Source: Raphanus sativus (lineage: Eukaryota > Streptophyta > Magnoliopsida > Brassicales > Brassicaceae). Taken from it: a DNA stretch of 64,000 bases. Under the pieces are notes generated by a model, which worked only from the letters and a program-made list of their open reading frames with translations, was not told the DNA's origin and searched no databases. The position numbers and the translations under genes were made by a program. Below, in pieces: positions 48,542 through 60,641 of this stretch (position 1 is the first letter of the stretch; every line of letters starts with the position of its first letter). The stretch is taken from NCBI RefSeq assembly GCF_000801105.2, contig NC_079512.1, positions 36,535,848 to 36,599,847 of the forward strand, read 5' to 3'.

Positions 48542-49093
48542 GGGAATCAATCAATAAGCTGCAATAGATCATCCCAGATCAGTGATATTGGACTTAGTAC
48601 GTGGATAAGCAATTCAGACACATCACGTGTTCTGAATATGAATATGATCCACGTAATTAGATAATAACTGAAAGAAAAAACAGGTTTAGCTCATAAGAGA
48701 TGATTGATTTGTCACCTGAGATTCCTTAGAACCGCGCGGTTTCGAAACGATCAGATCGAGATTGGGTTAGCAAGAACAATAATGATTCATCTAGTCAACA
48801 GTCGATATGTCCGAAGTTTTATCAAAGCTTGTCTTGAGAGGGGGAGATAATGGTCATTGGGCCATGATTAATAAATTTATGGGCTTACAAAGTTCAAAGA
48901 GTGGATTCTTCTTCTAGATAGTGGTTGGTGACAGTTCAGAGCAAAGATGCAAAATGCTAAAGAGATAATAATTGTTTAAATAGCCCACAAATATCGAATA
49001 TTTACTTGGTGAAAAATACAATATACAAATACAATCATTTACCCCCAAGAGTTCTGCGTAAATACAAGCAACAATGTATTTGCTTTAGGATGA
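48542..49093. other. ASP5 upstream region and kinase gene 3' flank
   Basis: The ASP5 5' untranslated region probably has an intron (a donor-like GTGACAAATC on the minus strand near 48713 and an acceptor-like run near 48560). The stretch 48840-49093 is the 3' flank of the kinase gene. Confidence 0.45.
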
Positions 49094-51713
49094 TCATGGT
49101 GTTAACCGGAGAGTCCCTCCAAGCTCTACCGGAACTAGTGGAACAAGTGAGTGAAGAACATCTGTTATCAACGGTCTATAACTCGGTTCTGGCTGTACAC
49201 AAAGCACTGCCACGGCTGCTACCTGACCAAAATCATTCCCGGTTTGATTAACAATTTAACAACGGACTGGTGCAATATATATTCTTCTATTGGGTAATCA
49301 TTATGATTCTAAGCGTAAAACCCAAAAAAAGCAAGACACAGACCTGGTATAAATGCTTATGATCCATTGTATCTTTGATAACCGGATCAACGATCTTAGG
49401 AAGCTTCGATCTATCCGTAAGTTGAGGCATTGCCTGCAATGAAAATGCATTAGACCATTAAACATTGATTTCTATTATTTTATTTTCTTTTATAGTAATA
49501 GCATCACCCTAAACCGTTTTACCCAAGTGACAAGAGATTGATACTGAACCGAACTCAATTTCTCAACCGGCTTTCTTCCTAGCAACAATTCAAGTAGAAC
49601 CACTCCGAATGCGTAAACATCACTTTTATCCGTTAATTTACCTGAGCAACATAATCATGTTTTTAATTTAACAACCATGCTAATCTGGTAACTAAACCGA
49701 TAATCACGGTTTTAATGACCCGCTGACCACTCTCTCTAGCTTGATAATGATTGCATGTGATTAGTTGAAATCAAACATCGATATGATTTGCTTTTCTATC
49801 ACAATGTTAATCGTAATAAAAGAGAAATTTAATGTTATGGGACACGCGAAAACATATTATGATAACTATAAACGAATACATAACAACGAGTCAAGTCACC
49901 AGAAATAGATTGGGAATGTGAATGTTTTACCATCTAGGAGATATTCTGGAGCAACATAACCAAGTGTCCCAGATAGTTTAATGTTGTTCTTGCCGTGCAT
50001 CCCGTTCGTTACCGCAAGACCAAAATCAGAAATCTGAATGTATGATCGATCACAAAAAGTCATGTTTTGGATTGCTTGGCAAAATGATTCAATCATCAAA
50101 ATGATTTAGGACTAATTACAAATTGTATCCGGTTATCTCTGGTTTGGTTTGATCAATAGATTCTGATTTCAGTTAGTTACCTTGGCGTTGAAGGAAGAAT
50201 CAAGGAGAATATTTGACGACTTTATATCTCTGTGGATAACCGGAGGGCGACAACGCTCATGTAGATACTCTATACCTCTGTTTCCAAAAGAAAATACGGT
50301 TTACTTAAACATACCAATAAAGAAAACCGGAAAGATGATTGTTAAATGTGGGGATATTGATTGTACCTTGCTGTATCAAGAGCAATCTTCATCCGCATGT
50401 GCCATGTTAAAGCCGATCCCCCAGAAGGCCCTTAACCATTAAATGATGAAAATATTAAATGTTATGAACTTATGATTATATATAGAACAAGACGTTATTT
50501 AATTAATCATTTTCATATGGTCCCATGATCTATTTTTTTATCTCATCATCTCCCTAATATATCAAGATCCCATGGATTAAATCATTAAAAGTATAAAATC
50601 TTGTTTTTACCGTGTAACTGTGCATCCAAAGATCCCTTTTCCATCAGCTCGTAAACGATAAAACTCGAGCTGATTTCACTTGTATGTCCCAAAAGTGAGA
50701 TGATGTTCGGATGGTGAATCTTACTCAATAGATCAACTTCGTTCTGCAAATGAAAGAACCGGACTCAGACTCTTTAATTATAACCTACTAGCTAGGACTT
50801 GTTTTTGGTTACCTGAAACTCTCGTTTTGCTTCTTGGCTGACGTTTTCGATTTTTTTAACGGCTGCTAGAGTGTGATTGTCTAAGCAGGCCTTGTAAACT
50901 AATCCAAACCCGCCTCGTCCTATAAGATTACTGTCTTTGAAACCACCTGTAGCTTTCTCAAGTGTCTTATAATCGAAGGACTGCACAAAACCCTTCTTGG
51001 ATATTGAAATCCCACTCTCTTCCGCATATACAAAACCATACATTCACGTATCAAAACAGATAAACACACATGTTGAAACTTTGATACCAGTAGGATCAAT
51101 GTATCCAAACAAAAGAATCTTGTTACAAGTGTAATATTAATATATTTCATTCTTGAATTAGTATGGTGAAAAAAAAAGAGATTTACCTGTGTTCTTGGTG
51201 GTTTTGGGAGATTGGTTAGACCGATAAACAAACCAAAAGCATAAACAACAGAGAACTATTAGTCCTAGAGACGAGGAGCTGACTATAAGGGCGATTAAAA
51301 GTTTATTGTGTTCTTGGCCTCTGCCCATTTGGATTCCTGAGATTACAAAAAGCAAAGAAAGAAACCTTGTTGAGATCTTTTGTGATTAAGAAGGGAGTTT
51401 TTTGGGATACCAATTGTATAACTGATTAGAGGATACGTACAAGATAAGGCACTCCACTCAAGGAGCAGCTCAAAAATATAATTGAAAATCAAATTTACAT
51501 TGGTTTTCGAAATTTATGTCACTTACCAACACATATCAATCCCAAAAAGAAATAAATAGAGAGAGAGATACCTGGAGAGAAGGAAGCCATGGAAGTGTAA
51601 AAGGGAGAAGGAGAAGGCTGTGAAGCAGGTGGATAAAATGCTGTACAAGCATAGACACTACAGAGGAATTGAATAACCAAGACCTTAAGAAGTAGATGAA
51701 GATTCTTTCTCAT
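49094..51713 (-). CDS. receptor-like protein kinase with short extracellular part (At4g32000-like)
   Basis: Ten exons join in phase: 51572-51713, 51187-51336, 50813-51018, 50611-50743, 50367-50430, 50181-50277, 49931-50033, 49523-49641, 49344-49433, 49094-49222 (1233 nt, 410 residues). A signal peptide (about 1-25, hydrophobic [16 protein letters not shown]) is followed by a short Pro/Ser-rich stretch, a membrane span at about 60-83 and a cytosolic Ser/Thr/Tyr-type kinase domain from about 115. The kinase keeps the glycine loop GRGGFG, Lys152 (AAVKK), the catalytic loop IHRDIKSSN with Asp249, SDFGLA with Asp267 and the [10 protein letters not shown] activation segment, so it is expected to be active. 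ATG 51713 follows a TTG-only extension. The ligand is unknown. The family resembles PERK/RLCK-type plant kinases. Confidence 0.92.
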
Positions 51714-52803
51714 TTTGCCTAACAAAATACTTTCGGATTTGATCCACTCTCAAGACTTGTAGGATTTTCAAGTTGAAAAGAGAGAATGATGAGATCTTAG
51801 AGATTTACAAAGGGAGTGTGAGGAGTCTTTATCTCTCACTAATGGAGATCTCCTTTTAATTTCATTTCCTTTTCTTGTGTCTGCATAAAGGAGGGAAAGA
51901 GAAAGTGGTTTTACAAAAAAGTCGAAATCATTCTCTTTAAGTTCTTTACTTCTTTATCATCAAAATCTAACATGTGGGTTTGAATGCGATAGTTGTTACA
52001 GCAAATATCTTTATTTCTTAGTTTACAAAAAAAAAATCTTTATTTCTTAACTAATCAGTGCAGTTCAAACGCAATTTATTACGAGCGTTTGAAACATATT
52101 GTTACTGATCATTTACATTGGACCAGTAGTATCTTTTAAGTTGAAAGATAAGTACAAAATTTAGAATGGTCGGTCATATGATCATCTGACCATTGCATGA
52201 AAGTTTGTAGCCTGAAAGAGTAGATTTACTGACCAGACAACGACAAAAAGAAGTTGATTTGCTCAAAAAAAAAAAAAAAGAACTTGACTAGTTGCCAAAC
52301 CGACAAAAAGAATCCACTTCATTGGTAAGTATTTTTCCCCCATTAATGTTAAACTGTAGAGAAACTTTCTTTTCTTCTTATTTGTTGTTTTTTGGTGTAA
52401 TCTTCTTATTTGTTGTCCTCCTTATAAATACAGCTTTCTCGGAGTCACAAACAGTTGTTTATGTAATGATTAATGAAAATGCCAATACATATAGATAAAG
52501 AGACACTTTAGCTTTTCAAAAGTCAACGGATCTAAATATAAAGTAATGGCAAAACTAAACACAAGGACGCTTGTGGAAGAATTTTTTTTTGCAAATACTG
52601 AATCTAGAATGAGTGTGAACATAGTGAAATGGCACTCTTCTATTTTTAAATGTTTGTGAGATTTACGTTATAGCTTCTAACCTCTAACCACTACTAGAAT
52701 GTTTAGATATATTTTATGCAGACAGAGTACTGGAAATCAACCATAATAAAACAACTAACTAATCAATATATTGTAAATCTAAAATGTTTTTAGTGTATGC
52801 AAT
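51714..52803. other. upstream region of the kinase gene
   Basis: Pyrimidine-rich 5' region, read on the minus strand, up to about 51900, then AT-rich DNA. A plus-strand frame at 52292-52498 has no supporting features. Confidence 0.45.
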
Positions 52804-53352
52804 ATCGAAGCAAATCACAAATACTAAAATTTTGGGAAGCGAATATTCGATCCGATCCGTCAATATATAAATACATGTATATTTTGATTATATTTAAAAT
52901 TTTAATTGTATAAAATTATTATTCAACATATGATTTGACAGATTCTATTCATATTATTACTTATATAAAAATATTACATAAAAGGAAAAAAACATTTATG
53001 ACAATTATAATTTTTTTCTTCAGTTTTGTGTTATTATAATTGTTAATTAAGTTTAAAATTTTACAAAATATGTAGATTCATTGTATCTTTTAATTTTTAT
53101 CCTTTATATCATGCAAAAAAAAATATTTTCCAAAAAAAATTTGTATCAAATTTTTAAGATTATTTGTATTAATCAAAACAAATGAGATATCCGTAAGTAT
53201 CCGCAAATATCCGCAAATATCTATTTATTTTCCGGATATCCGTTTTTCCGAATATCCGTATTTTTCCGAATCAAAGCAAATCGGAAAATTAGATATCCGT
53301 AACATTCGAAGCAAATCACAAATACCTTCAAAAACCCGGATATCCGATCCGT
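52804..53352. repeat. repeat unit with ATATCCG words and terminal direct repeats
   Basis: The phrase CGAAGCAAATCACAAATAC occurs at 52804-52824 and 53307-53325, each followed about 25 bp later by a GATCCGATCCGT or TATCCGATCCGT sequence. Between 53180 and 53300 the word ATATCCG recurs at least seven times, sometimes in the palindrome CGGATATCCG. This resembles a dispersed Brassicaceae repeat family ending in GGCCTGGGC (here GCCCAGGCCT at 53354-53363 on the plus strand). Its class is not clear to me. Confidence 0.55.
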
Positions 53353-53363
53353 GCCCAGGCCTA

Positions 53364-54562
53364 CCCAGTGATTGTCATGTGTAAACTTCAGTTGCATCAT
53401 ATATTTCTTAGTTTATAATCTTAAACATAAACATTAATTGATGGATACAACGAGGACTATATTTCACATGCAACCCAAATGCAACCATAAGACTAGTACG
53501 GCAAATAGCACGATGCAACATACACGGGAGTGTAAATGTTTAAATGCTCTATTTGAGAAATATCCGCATGCATGTGGCACAAATTCAGTTGGATAATGAT
53601 CCAAGTTGACCTAGAGGACGGACATGTGAAAAAAAAATAGAAACAAACAGAGACTAAGAGCAAAAAGGAGAACGAGAAGTTAAAACCGTTTGGATCTAAA
53701 CTTTTGAATTAGCTGAGGGGGATTTTACTCGAACGCTCTGTCTGTCTCTCACTCTCTCTGAATCTTAAGAGTTAAAGGTTACAAGTTAGTAGTTGAAAAA
53801 AGGTTACAAGTTAATAAAGAGAAAGGACCCATCTATGGGTTTCAATGTAACTCAACCAAAGAGTTGATTAGAAGGTGTTAGCTACGGATAAGACATTTAA
53901 GTAGTTAACGGTCCAACATGTTAAGCAATAATTTCCATTTGACAACAAACTTAACGCATATGCTGAGTCAGTTGAACTTATTATGGTTTAGTGGTTACGT
54001 GTGTTGCGTCCCTTTTAGATGTGTCTTTTTATGATCCCAATCCATAACTTTGTCGTTATTTATTTTTGATGGGTTAATGGTTAATTGTGGTAGACTGGTA
54101 GTGTTGGTTACTTGGTTATAAATATTGCTGGACGTTTTCTTACGTAAGTTCTTAACAAAATTAAGATTAAGTTTACACAGCCAAAGTAAACTTAATTTTG
54201 AAAAGATATTTGCAAGAAAAGGTCCAATATTATTTAATCCACGATGATAATCACGCCAGTGGAAATACGATCTGTAAGGTTTACAGTGTTTTCGATTTAT
54301 GAACCGACCAGCGGAGACATTTATAATCCTTTAATAATATGGAAGACCATTATGGAGCAGACCACAACGGTCCAGCCATTTGCAGATGAATTATAAAACG
54401 ACAAAATATTTTTTTCAATATTTGTTGAAATATGGGTGATCAGTTTAGTAGTTTACCAGAAGACAATGCACATTTTTCTTCATAAATTATTGACATAATC
54501 TATTTGACTCCTCACTGAGACCGGACACCAAAATAATTTGAGTTGCTGTGTTTTATCTTCAG
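53364..54562. other. intergenic
   Basis: AT-rich. No gene was seen before the VAL2-like remnant. The upstream exons of that gene would be expected here, and I found no trace of the B3 or CW coding sequence in it. Confidence 0.5.
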
Positions 54563-55318
54563 GTCTTCATGTTATCTGCACTTGATGAACTCACCCCAAG
54601 AGAACATGATACTCTTGTACGGTTGAACAAAGGTATGGTCCTCAACTATCATCGGTCCGTTACATTAGGGACTTACTTTATATAGAAACTAAATTTTCAT
54701 TTCCACAGAGCTCAAAAGGAGGAGACTGGCATCGTCAAATGAAAAGCTAAACCAGGAGCAGGAGGCATCTGGGTTGGATACTTCAGCGAATGCAGCTATC
54801 ACCAGATTCACCACGACAGGTGAACAATGGGATACGAAGGTTGCAGCCACGACCAAGCACCCAAGACACAGGGCAGGGTGTTCGTGCATTGTCTGCAGCC
54901 AGCCACCGAGTGAGAAAGGCAAACACAAGCCGTCTCATACACTCGTACTGTGTGCGAGGCAGTGAAAAGGCAGTTCGAAGACTCTCTCATGCTGCGGGAG
55001 CGGAATAGGGAAGAGGCAGGGCAGGCTAGCCAGCAGACGCGGTCAAAGTGCAGAGCTGAGACAGAAGTCGAGAGCATCCCAGCTGTTGAACCAATAGCAG
55101 GGGGAAACATTGACTTAAACTCAGACCCAGGGGCTTCCCAAGTGAGCATGATGAGTCTTCTGCAAGCTGCATCATTTTCTCTGGAGACATTTCTGAAACA
55201 AAAAGCTGTTCCAAATACAGCAGCAGAACAGCAAAGTAGTGATATGGTAAGGAAAGAGAACGGTTCTTCCTCGCATAAGAAGATGACAGAGATACGAGTG
55301 GAGCTCTTGAGCCCCTGA
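54563..55318 (+). pseudogene. VAL2: VAL2/HSL1 B3-repressor remnant: last two exons only
   Basis: VAL2 (HSL1) represses embryonic and flowering genes through PHD-like, B3 and CW domains. Here only the final exons survive: 54563-54632 (LSALDELTPREHDTLVRLNK) and 54709-55318. The second carries the Cys-rich signature CSCIVCSQPPSEKGKHKPS and later NIDLNSDPGAS and VSMMSLLQAASFSLE. A frameshift near 54938-54947 replaces the second Cys cluster, ending one frame at 54963-54965 while the family sequence continues in another frame to 55318. No start codon, B3 or CW region is found upstream. Its position between the kinase and the PNRC gene matches At4g32010. It is a truncated, frameshifted relic; a spliced product could at most be non-functional. 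Confidence 0.86.
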
Positions 55319-57743
55319 ACTAACTAACTCCTTTATAATTATCCATGAGTATTGCCTTGAACTAACTACTGCCCCTTGGATTTTTCCATGAGTACTTATT
55401 CTTCAGAGGTATATTTATATATGCATACAACCTTGTTCAGTTTTCGTCCCATGGTAGAGTGGTTAAGAGTATTCTACCCAAGTGTGGATCCAAAGAAATG
55501 ATAATTTATTGTTTCTTTGTTTTATTGTCTTTTTGGATATTGCTTTGGTTTGGTTTTCTTGTGCGGGATGAGGCTTGAGAGAAACAGTAGAGATGTGAAT
55601 CTTGATTGAGGTTTTGGAAATGCATAGGACAACAAACATAGTCCTGGACATTTGTAACATGTGTATACTTCTTTTTTGGACAACATGTGTATACTGGTCA
55701 AAACCTGAAAACAACCAATGATTCTATCTAAGACATGGTTGCTAAAGTTTCATGTTTGTCATTTGTACCACAAAATTGAATCAAGTTTATGATTCCGGGG
55801 CCAACGGTTTGTCCTGGTTTAAATTCTGTACTTTTCGGTTTCTTAACCGGTTTAACAAACCGAAATTAGATTATCAATCCCCATCCTTTATAAAACAATA
55901 ATTGAATTGGAGGACGTAGGAACAATTAATACATTTTTAATATTATTATTTGAGCCGACCTAAGTTGAGTCGGCTCGATTAACTTACTCCGAAACTACTC
56001 ACACAACTTCACGCCATTCTTATCGTCAAGCTACACGTGTGTTTTTCTTTGATTTACATGAAGTGGAACACATGGATATTGCCTTCTTTCCTTTCAGTAG
56101 AAGGCAACCTACCTCTATTTATGAGTAATTAATTACTAGTACATAAATATCTATGTCCATATGCCTCCAGAATTAACAATTCCGAGTTTTTAAATATCAT
56201 TCCTTAACAAAAAGATTATGAATACAAATATAGATTACAGACATAAAAAGATGACCAAGTAGTATTGTAGTAGTAATCAAAAGTTTAATACTATTAAAAA
56301 AATATAAAAATGGCATGGTCAGAGAAGGTAGACGAGTAAGGTGTGGCAGTAATGTGAATAAGTTGAAATACGGAGGGCGAGTTGATAAGAGAAAACTCGA
56401 GTGAATAATGGAGGGGAGAGAAAAAGGAGGAGATAGAGAGAGATGGGGAGCCTGGAAGTAGACCCACAAACGCGTAAGAGTAACAGGTTAGGTTTTGGTA
56501 AAGCTGAGGTCGTCTCGTCGTGGGTTCCTCTATCAACCCTAGATGGAAACAACTTCGTACTCACGCGCCCCATTTCACGTTAAAAATTTAATTATTATTT
56601 TTGGTCGACCACTTCTTTAAAATGTTATTCCCAGCACATTTTATAACTGGCTCTTATTTTTAAATATATTACTTAAATCCGAAATATCTGAATTTTAATG
56701 AAGTGAAATCGAATCCTATTATACTGTATATCCCCAGTTCATTCATTTTTTTTTCTTTTTCAAATATGACTAACTATGTACCAGCTTAGGAGGGTTTTCG
56801 ATGAAGACGGTAAATAAATTTGTATGTAAAATAAACAGTGTATCTATCTCAATAAACATGTTCAATACATTTTCGTTGGAATGGTAGAATAGTTGTTTTC
56901 GTGTTTCAAAAAAGAAAAGAAGGTAGAATAGTTGTTTTGTCCTTCTTACTACGATCTAGCATACATATATAATGTTATTATAGTTCTTAGAAATACGATT
57001 ATGGATGCAATGTACGGGAATAATGTAAAGCTGTCGACAAAAAAAAGAAGAAGAATAAAGTAAAGTTCACTTAAAGTTTATATATATAGACTTATTTGAT
57101 GTGTAATAATGAAAGCGACAAATGCACACTTAAAAAGATAACTTGCTTTGATACGGTCAGGCAAAGCTGCTTTTAAAAGCTAAAATCATTTTGTACTATT
57201 TGAGGATTTGGTTGAATTATAAACAATTACAATATAACAATAGCCTTTACAGTAAGTATCCACGATAAATCGAGCTATGCTACGATTTAGATGAACCATA
57301 ACATTTGGTTAGGTATATATCAAAACCGAATACATAAACTTTTTGTACTAGACAACGTTTCTAAATCAAATAGGCCCACATAGTTATTGAAGAATCGAGT
57401 TGGAAACATACCTTGCCGTATTAATGAGTTTCCTTCGTAAAGAAAGCAGAAAGGCAATTACAGTTTTCAAGAAAAAGAAAAAAAAAATAGAAAAAAGAAA
57501 CAAATTAGTGAAAAAAAAAAGAAAAAGAGAAACAAATCAGCGCGTGAGTTACACCAACGAGTAGCGAAAGTAGGTTAAAAAAACGTCTTAAGGCTATCGT
57601 GGGCATATGCTGGTAACTCTCATCAATCGTGTATAAAGCCACAACCTTCGTCTTCTCCGTCCTCCACCACATATGTATTATTCTATCATCTCTCCTCTTC
57701 TTCCTTCTAATTTATTTCCTCCTCAAGAAATATTCTTGAAACA
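55319..57743. other. intergenic and PNRC gene upstream region
   Basis: AT-rich. Around 56290-56580 three overlapping minus-strand frames exist, but they derive from a pyrimidine-rich stretch and show no domain. The 57600-57743 region has a TATAAAGCC box (57633) and a C/T-rich start region for the gene at 57744. Confidence 0.5.
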
Positions 57744-58316
57744 ATGGGCGTAGCTGTTCTAAATCCACAGGACTGTCTGAAACAACCTTTCTCCCACATG
57801 AAATACCCTCGTAACCATACCGTATCATGCCCCAACAGGCAGAAAAAACCGGTTTCAAACCGAACACGCCGGAGTCCTCCACGTAACCAGACCACCAGAT
57901 CTCCTCCCAAAGCGCCTCCTCCTCCTCCTCCTCAACGCTCTGCCGTATCTTCTTACGTCCCAAAGGGAACGGTTAAGAAGAGTCCAATCGCTGGTCAGGT
58001 TAGAATCCTGAAGCGCGGAGAGGAGATCCCTAAGAAGACAGCGGATTTGGTCGTGGAAAAGCCAGATCTGGTCTCTACTCAGCGGATCGGACCAGATCCG
58101 TGTCTGATTCCAAGCCAGATCCGTCTCTCCGACCGCAAATCGAAGAAAGCCACCGTTCCCCCGTTTTACGCAGGTCCCGTGACCATGGCCTCGCCGCCTC
58201 CGAGCGACGTCCCTCTCCCTGCGTTCTTCACCACCACGAAGAAGAGCGTCTCTTTGTTCCAAGCCGCCGAGGCTACCAACCGTCTCATCAGTATCCTCGG
58301 CATCGTCGTCGAATGA
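57744..58316 (+). CDS. small proline-rich protein with PNRC motif (At4g32020-like)
   Basis: Single exon, 190 residues. The N-terminal half is basic and proline-rich (SPPKAPPPPPPQ). Near residue 140 it carries FYAGPVTMASPPPSDVPLPAFF-type sequence (a proline-rich SH3-like ligand motif followed by LPxFF), the hallmark of the PNRC family. In animals and yeast such motifs bind decapping factors, so a link to mRNA decay is possible by analogy. The protein ends with a hydrophobic ISILGIVVE stretch. The ATG is preceded by a TATA box and a C/T-rich leader. A recalled Arabidopsis neighbour of VAL2 matches in size and content. Confidence 0.85.
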   Translation: MGVAVLNPQDCLKQPFSHMKYPRNHTVSCPNRQKKPVSNRTRRSPPRNQTTRSPPKAPPPPPPQRSAVSSYVPKGTVKKSPIAGQVRILKRGEEIPKKTADLVVEKPDLVSTQRIGPDPCLIPSQIRLSDRKSKKATVPPFYAGPVTMASPPPSDVPLPAFFTTTKKSVSLFQAAEATNRLISILGIVVE

Positions 58317-60202
58317 AGGCGTATGTATGTATGTCTCCTCTCCGACCGACCGATGATATCCATTTCTATTTCAAGTGTTGAACGTTTTCAAAATTTCCCG
58401 ATCGTCCGATTCGAATCTACAACAAAGCATCTACAGATCCGACGAATCTTAGAAGACGAGGAAACAAACGCCATCTTCGTTATGAACCATTTTCGAATCT
58501 TCCCTTATTTTTTCAAGGGGCAAGGTCGAAATATCTTTCTTAACAGGTCTTAGTTTCTCTTTTCTTAGGGTTTAGTGTTTGTGTAGGAAGTATTTGTTTT
58601 CTTAGGCTTTTGTAATTTCTAAGTAATCTGCGTCTGTCTTTCGGGTTTCAATTCGGTTTTTTTAGTCCTAAGTTCCTCTGGTAAATTATAGGCTCGCTTT
58701 TGTGTTTTCTTTTCTTTATTATCGAGTCTCTTGTTATTCCTAAAGGGTCATAGAGGTGTAGCCTACTGGTAATTACCCTTTCGTTGTGTATGCCCAGTAT
58801 TACAGTTCTATGTATTTAATAGTAGTTGTTTAAGGTCGTCATAGAGGTGTAGCTACTGGTTAATTACCTTTGCGTTGTGTATGCCCAGTATTACAATTCT
58901 ATGTATTTAATAGTAGTTGTTTAAGGTCAGTCGAGTTTGATTTGTAATATGAACTTATGTTTCGATGTAAGCAGTATTGCAGTTCTCTATCTATATAATA
59001 TTATCGTTTTTCATTTCCTTTTCTACTTATTTGATTATGCTGAACAAGCTGCACAAATGAAACATGTTTGAAAGAAACATTTGGTTCTTTAATCTGCATA
59101 AGATTATTTCAACACCAACCTTGTTTATATTCTAGAACTCGGGTTTATGCTTAACTTGATTATTATCTGTCGGCATGTATATACTACGACGATTCTCATT
59201 ACAAAACTAAGTTTCGAGGAGAACAAATTGCAGAGCTCTGGTGCCTATATTACACAGGCAAATAGATGGTCACGAACTGTATGATTTGAAAAGTCTAATT
59301 ATTATTGAAGATGCACTTGATCCTCTGACTAACTCCAATTTGATCTTGACTTTGGAAAGAAAATTCAACAATCTCCGATTATCCTCCCTTTTGTGTACAT
59401 ACATACAGCTATGAATGTCATCTTATCAAATTTTGACTAATGACATTTGGTAGGCCTAGCTTTTAAGATACCTTCTCTAATAGATGGGCAGCCCAACATT
59501 GACCCGATTTAGGGCCCATAAGTTGAACAGCTTGCGTTAAATTGGTGAAACAAATAAATCCTAATTCGAAAATTTTGCAATGTTAAGATTCATTTGAAGA
59601 GTCTACATTGGAAATAAATCACAAGTTTGGATATCTGATACTATTAATGGCACAAAACAACTCATCTTTTTTTATTTACATCGTGTCAAAATTAACGGTG
59701 GCGAGGGACCTTGGTATAATGACAAAGGTAATTGGTACTGCTTTGTTGATATTCTACACTTCTACCTAATTAAATATGCCAGTTTAATAATCTCAAAAGT
59801 GGGTTTATTAGGAGAATCTTAACATATAATTTTAGATATACTTTACCACAAGGTCCCACAATGTACTTGATTATTTAATTGAAAATAATTCCAAATATGC
59901 AAATCCCATACCCTCCATCTAGCATTTTCGCATCGACCTTAAAATGCAAAAAAAAATCAAAATATAAAAATACAGTGAAAATGAAAATGAATAAAAAGAG
60001 GAATAATATAGAGAGAGCCTCGTATATAACACCATCCAACTATCGTTTTTCCTCCTCTATTTCGATAAAATCAACTTCCCTCTGTCTCTTTTCTTCATTC
60101 TCTCTCCTGTAACTTGTCTTCTTCTCTCCTCTCTCGCTCCTTTTGTATTGTATCTGATTCCCTTTTTCTCCGGGAGCTGTGATTTTGATTTAGTCAGCGT
60201 CG
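58317..60202. other. intergenic, including 3' region of the PNRC gene and upstream of the EAR gene
   Basis: Contains a 91-bp tandem duplication (annotated separately). A TATATAACACC box lies at 60022-60032, followed by a CT-rich leader up to the ATG at 60203. No other gene was recognised. Confidence 0.5.
58747..58928. repeat. 91-bp tandem duplication
   Basis: 58747-58837 and 58838-58928 are head-to-tail copies (starting GTCATAGAGGTGTAG and ending GTTTAAGGTC) that differ at only a few positions and small indels. They lie in or near the 3' flank of the PNRC gene. Confidence 0.92.
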
Positions 60203-60600
60203 ATGAAGAAGGTTACATCTGCAGCGGCGGCTAAGATGGCGCTCAAAGATGAGTGGGTGGCGACGGCGATGACTGACGACGAGATGGTGGTAGAGCTTCT
60301 AATACGACTAAAGCACGCGGGAACGGTTGTTTCGGAAGATCCAGCGACGAATCTGCCTCCGCTGCGGTGGGGAGGAGCCCGTCAACGGCGGTCACGGACC
60401 TCAAGATTTGGTTGTGGCGGCGTTGCCGTTTCGTTGAAGAAGGATGTGTATTCCGCTAGAGGCAGTCCGAAGACTCCGCTCTCCTGGAGCGGCGGATCCG
60501 GAAGCGGCGTCGGCGGTTCTGCGTCTCCCTCGGCCGATGGATTCGAGGACACCAGTCTCCTAGCTAGCTGCTCCACGTCTACAGTATCCGGATCTAAGGT

Positions 60601-60641
<41 letters not shown>

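Noticed and set aside
55443..55500. Box A-like sequence TGGTAGAGTGGTT suggesting a tRNA or SINE
   Set aside because: No box B follows at the right distance and no cloverleaf or A tail can be drawn.
56290..56580. Three overlapping minus-strand ORFs of 80-90 codons
   Set aside because: They come from one pyrimidine-rich stretch read in three frames, so none is specifically supported.
57855..58262. 135-codon minus-strand ORF over the PNRC gene
   Set aside because: It is an Arg-rich shadow of the Pro/Ser-rich coding strand.
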